From contig OZ007570.1 in the NCBI GenBank assembly GCA_963931925.1, positions 24,746,408 through 24,810,407 on the forward strand: DNA of 64,000 bases, given 5' to 3'. Numbering within the stretch: the stretch's first letter is position 1; every line of letters starts with the position of its first letter. The translations under genes and the position numbers were made by a program. Under the pieces are notes generated by a model, which was not told the origin of the DNA, did not search any database, and saw nothing but the letters and a program-made list of their open reading frames with translations. The stretch is from Onchidella celtica (Eukaryota; Mollusca; Gastropoda; Systellommatophora; Onchidiidae). Shown here piece after piece: positions 61,501 through 64,000 of the stretch.

Positions 61501-63587
61501 CCCAAGGAGTCAATGAAAAAAAACGTCTTTTTTTTTTCTTCCCAAAATATACATGTACCATATTATATAATACAATTACAAAAGGTTCTCAAACTCCCCC
61601 CGCCCCAAAAGCAAAGACAGTGCATGCATATTGTCACGAGTGGAGTGAGCGATAGTTAATAATTACGGGGGGAAAGGAGGAGAGTAAAATTAACGCACGT
61701 AGACAAGTAAGTTAAGCGTGCATGTTGTGAGTGGTGGGGGGTCTGAATGAGGCGAAAGCGCTGTATTACTATCACTGCAAGTTAGAAGGTCCTACTGAAC
61801 GGACGCTAGTAAGAGCCCAGCGGGCGAACATAAGGGGAGCAGTCGGAAGACGGATGGGAGTGGTTTTTCCAGTGATGACTGGTAGGTAGAACGTTGATTG
61901 ATAATTATGATTGATGTATTATATTATATTCGTCTATTACCATGATGTAAATAAGTATATGTGAGGAATGTGGAAGTCCTTGATATTGGATATAGCAATG
62001 TGCGCCATGAGCGATAGATGAAAGTGAGTTCATGGATTTGTAGCACGAGTGAGTATTGTGTACTCCGATGGAGGTGTGTTACCGTAAGATGTGTGGTGAG
62101 TGAAGGTGAACTATTGTGTGTACGCTTCATGGGTTGTAAGGAGAGGTGGAGTGAATAGAAATGGTAGGGTATTATACCAATGTAATGTTATTCTTGTAGG
62201 TGTCGAGGACGGGCCGAAGAGCCACCTCGGTGAGCACGGGGGATAGGCCAGCATAGGGCCGGAGGCCACACATAGGCCAGAAGTGAGGCTGTCGGTGCAG
62301 GACAGTAGAGGCACATAAAGTCGTGGCAGTCAGGCCACGGACAGGGACGTAGATATGAGCGTGAATGTGATAATGTACTATTGCCATGTTGATGGGCTAG
62401 TGAACTGATAATGTACTATTGCCATGTTGATGGGCTATTGAAATGATAATGTGTTATTGCCCTGCGGAGGTGCTAGTGGAATGCTAAGGTGTATGACAAT
62501 AGGAAGGTGATATTGAGAGACTGCGGTGCCAGTGAATTATTAATGTGCTATTAAGACCCTGAGGGGAGAGGCTGAGGCCGAAGTGCCTTTAGGAAGTAAC
62601 TACCGGGTTGTGGATCTGAGGGAAGAGTGCATGTGAGAATAAGGCCGTTGTACGGCAGTTAATAATATAATGTATGTAATTGCGCTATTATCTGTATGAT
62701 TATGTTTAAATAAATGTGTGAGTCTGATGGGTTGTTCTGTTAAGTGTTAAACTTGTTTGTTCGTGATTGTTGTCCTGTCATAAATTATTACATCTCCCAG
62801 TCTGGGATTTGTGACACATATCAGGAACGAAACTGAAAGATAGTTGAACACAAAACTTTCCGAGAACTCGTTGAAACAAAAATTAACCCTTGTGTTGAAC
62901 ATGTTTCGTTCACCTAACAGGCTGCTCTAAGGTTTTGTGTGACATAGTAACGATTAACTCCTGTTATGTAAATAAAAGTTTTTGGCTGGTTTAAAATGCA
63001 AATCAGCTGTTTACAAAATTTTCCAACGAAACAAAATAAACCTAGGCCTATACACATGTTAGAACCGAACTTACTCCAAACCAGTTTCTCAAAAGGGAGG
63101 GGAAACAATGCTGAAACCAGGTGAAGAGTTGCATAGTCAGTTTCTCTTTGTAAACAAAACCACACTGTACTGTTACTTGAAATTGTTTCAGCCTTGTATG
63201 TTGTCGTCGACAGATTTGTCTCTCAGTTTTATGACCTGTACTTGTTTTTGACCTAATCTCTTCCATTAACGCTCTTCGTACCAACTTTTTTGCAATATGG
63301 TTAAATAGGCCTGCATATTCCTTCGATCTGTTTGAAAAATCATTTTTTTGTTTTCGGAATACGGAATTTTCAAAGAAGTCATAATTTATCCATGTGAGCA
63401 CTGTTGCAACTTTTACCAGCGTGTAGAAGCTTATTACCTGTACTTTTAATTAACTAAAGTGGCACATTACCTCCGGTATAAGACTGACGTGGACATAACA
63501 AATGTTCTCTGGTTTGACCTTGAACTGGAACTGTCGTAAAGCTTCAACGAAATGCGGTCCTTCTATGTCCCCAATGGTTCCGCCAAG
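43401..63587 (-). CDS. CTPS1: CTP synthase, 12 C-terminal coding exons (5' end outside window)
   Basis: Makes CTP from UTP, ATP and glutamine, the last step of de novo pyrimidine synthesis; cytosolic, filament-forming in animals (family knowledge). Exons in transcript order: 63587-63471, 60845-60762, 59313-59233, 57968-57811, 57317-57179, 49577-49489, 48943-48849, 48005-47899, 47545-47449, 46930-46875, 46435-46339, 43555-43401. They total 1275 nt (424 codons plus stop) and all phases agree. Human CTPS1 is 591 residues, so about 145 N-terminal residues are beyond the right edge. Present are the end of the synthetase domain ([24 protein letters not shown]), the linker, ALVGKYTK, the PGGF oxyanion strand, the GVCLG nucleophile Cys and the QYHPE His. 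CTPS1 versus CTPS2 cannot be told apart; invertebrates usually have one gene. Confidence 0.96.
43556..46338 (-). other. CTPS intron with an RTE-type LINE
   Basis: 2.8-kb intron, mostly LINE C (43974-46235), inserted in the same orientation as CTPS. A poly-A run lies at about 43779-43793 and a 19-20 base G run at 44274-44293. Confidence 0.75.
43974..46235 (-). mobile_element. LINE C: RTE-type non-LTR retrotransposon, 5'-truncated and broken
   Basis: Read on -: the end of the endonuclease ([18 protein letters not shown], then [18 protein letters not shown] around 46140), a Lys/Arg-rich linker (45487-46143), and an RT with [36 protein letters not shown] and LRFAE in place of the usual LRFADD (44675-45067). 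The C-terminal part with a GRPGRRW-like block lies near 44110 and the element ends in a GAA repeat tail (43974-43986). The RT closely resembles RTE elements described from Lepidoptera. Frameshifts, stops and the altered FADD show it is dead. Confidence 0.88.
46339..46435 (-). CDS. CTPS1: CTPS exon, GATase domain
   Basis: Encodes [20 protein letters not shown] then [12 protein letters not shown]; human has [20 protein letters not shown] and EGERMEIVELED. Donor GAAG/GTAATG, phase 1 out. Confidence 0.96.
46436..46874 (-). other. CTPS intron, no feature seen
   Basis: 439-nt intron, AT-rich, nothing recognised. Confidence 0.65.
46875..46930 (-). CDS. CTPS1: CTPS exon, GATase domain
   Basis: 56-nt exon encoding [17 protein letters not shown]; human has LYGDADYLEERHRHRFE. 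The RHRHR block lies in the inter-domain region of the family. Acceptor TTCCAG, donor GAG/GTGAGA. Confidence 0.96.
46931..47448 (-). other. CTPS intron, no feature seen
   Basis: 518-nt intron with an A run and T run near 47322-47366. Nothing else recognised. Confidence 0.6.
47449..47545 (-). CDS. CTPS1: CTPS exon, GATase domain
   Basis: Encodes [20 protein letters not shown] followed by [12 protein letters not shown]; human has [20 protein letters not shown]. Phase 0 in, phase 1 out. Confidence 0.96.
47546..47898 (-). other. CTPS intron with CT-rich microsatellite
   Basis: 353-nt intron. A TCTC-type microsatellite lies at about 47645-47700. No other feature. Confidence 0.65.
47899..48005 (-). 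CDS. CTPS1: CTPS exon with catalytic cysteine
   Basis: Encodes [20 protein letters not shown] and [15 protein letters not shown]. The Cys of GVCLGLQ is the glutaminase nucleophile. Human: [20 protein letters not shown]. Acceptor CATCCAG, donor CTGTG/GTATGC. Confidence 0.97.
48006..48848 (-). other. CTPS intron, no feature seen
   Basis: 843-nt intron. No repeat ends seen. A sequence at about 48612-48654 (CAAAGCCACCGCACAAGCTT...) is not obviously coding on either strand. Confidence 0.55.
48849..48943 (-). CDS. CTPS1: CTPS exon with PGGF oxyanion strand
   Basis: Encodes [20 protein letters not shown] then [11 protein letters not shown]. Human: [20 protein letters not shown] and AWARNQKKPFLG. 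95 nt, phases fit both neighbours; excellent pyrimidine tract before the TGCAG acceptor, donor TTGG/GTAACA. The family's GFG is GFD here. Confidence 0.95.
48944..49488 (-). other. CTPS intron, no feature seen
   Basis: 545-nt intron with A-rich runs on the + strand (T-rich in the transcript). No element ends. Confidence 0.65.
49489..49577 (-). CDS. CTPS1: CTPS exon with LTR element at its 3' splice site
   Basis: Encodes [20 protein letters not shown] then KAWEDLRAA, aligning with human DSADLEP....YHEAWQKLCSA. Phase 0 in; ends AA in phase 2, joined to T at 48943 to give Asn-Gly-Val. The acceptor is TTTTAATAG; only nine transcript bases (TTTTAATAG) separate the exon from the LTR element at 49587. 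The divergent sequence alone would be weak evidence, but the phase and length agreement is exact. Confidence 0.88.
49587..52097 (+). repeat. 5' long terminal repeat
   Basis: 2511 bp. TG...CA ends with inverted tips (GGATGAAC / GTTCATCC). An AATAAA-type signal lies near its right end (GAATAAATAAG, about 51985). Short ORFs inside repeat identically in the 3' LTR and should not be taken as host genes. Confidence 0.93.
52098..53169 (+). other. Internal region of the LTR element
   Basis: 1072 bp without recognisable gag, protease, RT or integrase. There is a Pro/Gln-rich possible reading near 52160-52560. It ends in a purine tract AGGGGAGAA (53161-53169) that would prime plus-strand synthesis. 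Confidence 0.8.
52103..52120 (+). promoter_or_regulatory. tRNA primer binding site
   Basis: TGGTGTCAGAAGTGGGAT lies five bases after the 5' LTR. It is complementary to the 3' end (including CCA) of animal tRNA-Leu of the CAA type, as I recall that sequence. Leu primers are used by some invertebrate Gypsy-type elements. Confidence 0.85.
53170..55682 (+). repeat. 3' long terminal repeat
   Basis: 2513 bp, essentially identical to the 5' LTR apart from two extra C in one homopolymer. Confidence 0.93.
55986..57129 (+). mobile_element. Older solo LTR related to the 49587 element
   Basis: 1144 bp, starts TGTGAGAGGATGAACGA and ends CATACA, flanked by GAAA on both sides (55982-55985 and 57130-57133). 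It aligns with the young LTR at both halves but is clearly diverged and lacks a large central part. It represents an older or different subfamily, reduced to one LTR. Confidence 0.85.
57179..57317 (-). CDS. CTPS1: CTPS exon, start of GATase domain
   Basis: Encodes [20 protein letters not shown] and [20 protein letters not shown] then RKLDLK. Human has [25 protein letters not shown] (quoted in part). Phase 2 in, phase 0 out; acceptor TTACACAG, donor TTAAG/GTAAGA. Confidence 0.97.
57318..57810 (-). other. CTPS intron, no feature seen
   Basis: 493-nt intron with a TTTA repeat around 57670-57712. Nothing else. Confidence 0.6.
57811..57968 (-). CDS. CTPS1: CTPS exon, end of synthetase domain and linker
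   Basis: Encodes [32 protein letters not shown] and [11 protein letters not shown]. Human has [20 protein letters not shown] and KWKEMADR. Acceptor CCATAG, donor GATAG/GTAGAA, phase 2 out. Confidence 0.95.
57969..59232 (-). other. CTPS intron with GA-rich microsatellite
   Basis: 1.26-kb intron. A long purine tract (GAGA-type with spacers) runs from about 58965 to 59132. No mobile-element ends seen. Confidence 0.65.
59233..59313 (-). CDS. CTPS1: CTPS exon, synthetase domain
   Basis: 27 codons: [20 protein letters not shown] then GQVEPEQ; human [20 protein letters not shown] and CHVEPEQ. Phase 0 at both ends. Confidence 0.94.
59314..60761 (-). other. CTPS intron with a LINE fragment
   Basis: 1.45-kb intron. 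LINE D (59700-60425) fills the centre. A run of A (about 59682-59698) marks its 3' side on the + strand. Confidence 0.7.
59700..60425 (-). mobile_element. LINE D: 3' end of a non-LTR retrotransposon with C2H2 finger
   Basis: On - it reads [52 protein letters not shown] and, after a break near 60032, a C-terminal [20 protein letters not shown] plus RTH zinc finger. This is the post-RT region of an endonuclease/RT-type LINE. A C-terminal C2H2 finger is known in some of these families. It is 5'-truncated; RT and endonuclease are absent. Confidence 0.82.
60762..60845 (-). CDS. CTPS1: CTPS exon, synthetase domain
   Basis: 28 codons: [20 protein letters not shown] then SHGISPDM; human [20 protein letters not shown] and GLGLSPDL. 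The KTKPTQ segment binds UTP/CTP in the family. Acceptor at TTCAG before CTACAG keeps the four-residue spacing of human. Confidence 0.96.
61632..62816 (+). mobile_element. Solo LTR, unrelated to the 49587 family
   Basis: 1185 bp, starts TGTCACGAGTGG and ends GGGATTTGTGACA (tips TGTCAC/GTGACA inverted), with CATAT on both sides (61627-61631, 62817-62821). It has an AATAAA signal near 62708-62713. A 5-bp duplication and TG..CA ends fit a Gypsy-like LTR. No internal region is present. Confidence 0.82.
62365..62460 (+). repeat. Tandem ~40-bp units inside the solo LTR
   Basis: Direct repeats of GATAATGTACTATTGCCATG with GTTGATGGGCTA follow each other twice, then a third diverged unit. Likely an LTR promoter-type repeat. 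Confidence 0.7.
63471..63587 (-). CDS. CTPS1: CTPS exon, synthetase domain (first in window)
   Basis: 39 codons: [39 protein letters not shown]; human [20 protein letters not shown] and FCNIHVSLVPQ. The GGT.GDIE motif is part of the UTP/metal site. Acceptor TTGACCAG, donor CGGAG/GTAATG. Upstream exons lie beyond the window. Confidence 0.97.
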
Positions 63588-64000
63588 CTGGTCAAAAAAC
63601 AAAAAATGATGTACTATACAAGTATTACATCTGCCCGCCGAATTACACCATGCAGCTGACCCGAACGATTGATTATATAGCACTGACAGTACATTGTAGA
63701 TTGATGTTGTGCTTCTTATCTACGAACCACTTCTCAGAGGCATTTGTTCAGTTATCTCCCCATATTCTAAGTTATTACCCTTTTGCAAGATTATTGCCTT
63801 TATTCTTCAACTCGAACACCAACACTTTGTTGAGCTATATCCGGCTTTACAATATCATGTTGCATAGTTTGTTTTTTTTTTTTTAGTTTTTTTTTTTGTA
63901 AGGAGTAAAAACCATAGACAAAATGTATTATTACCTGTACATGCATGTTCATGTAAGAGAAACGCACTCTTATCCTTTTTTTTTCCGGGGGGGGGGGGGG
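63588..64000 (-). other. CTPS intron, right edge of window
   Basis: Intron sequence with homopolymer T runs and a terminal run of about 13 G at the very end. Nothing else recognised. Confidence 0.55.

Larger units (their letters stand above)
60846..63470 (-). other. CTPS intron with solo LTR
   Basis: 2.6-kb intron. The solo LTR lies at 61632-62816. The remaining parts (60846-61626, 62822-63470) show no element ends or exon. Confidence 0.65.

Overview
The window is nuclear DNA of an invertebrate animal: AT-rich, with GT-AG introns of 0.3-7.6 kb full of transposons. The protein sequences and the mix of Kolobok, Tigger, piggyBac-like, hAT-like, RTE-like and Gypsy-like repeats fit a marine lophotrochozoan such as a mollusc. 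That placement is an inference; nothing here fixes the species.

Two conserved host genes converge. On the + strand, 609-34969 holds the last 16 coding exons of TTK/MPS1, the spindle-checkpoint dual-specificity kinase: the end of the TPR region, a disordered linker and the whole kinase domain. About the first 100 residues should lie left of position 1. On the - strand, 63587 down to 43401 holds the last 12 coding exons of CTP synthase (CTPS): the end of the synthetase domain and the whole glutamine amidotransferase domain. Its N-terminal exons lie right of position 64000. Every exon junction in both genes is in phase, so both read as intact.

Most of the rest is mobile DNA. The TTK introns hold a TTAA-flanked MITE (2359-2584), an inverted-repeat element with a 6-bp target duplication and a piggyBac-like MITE nested in it (2814-5268), a mariner/Tigger-type MITE (6707-7349), a decayed 3.4-kb DNA transposon with perfect 36-bp ends (11960-15399), three more elements with 6-bp duplications (15817-16031, 17964-18662, 18703-19967), a 3.5-kb Tigger with a hAT-like insert (23374-26855) and a 4.8-kb Kolobok with a nested MITE (28591-33346). 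Between the genes is a LINE with a second LINE inside it (about 38640-42303).

The CTPS introns hold an RTE-type LINE, a very young non-autonomous LTR retrotransposon (49587-55682), an older related solo LTR (55986-57129), a LINE 3' end with a C2H2 finger (59700-60425) and an unrelated solo LTR (61632-62816).

The most striking observation is that the young LTR element sits between the pyrimidine tract and the AG of a CTPS 3' splice site, ten bases from the exon. Second is a recurrent class of elements with 6-bp target duplications.
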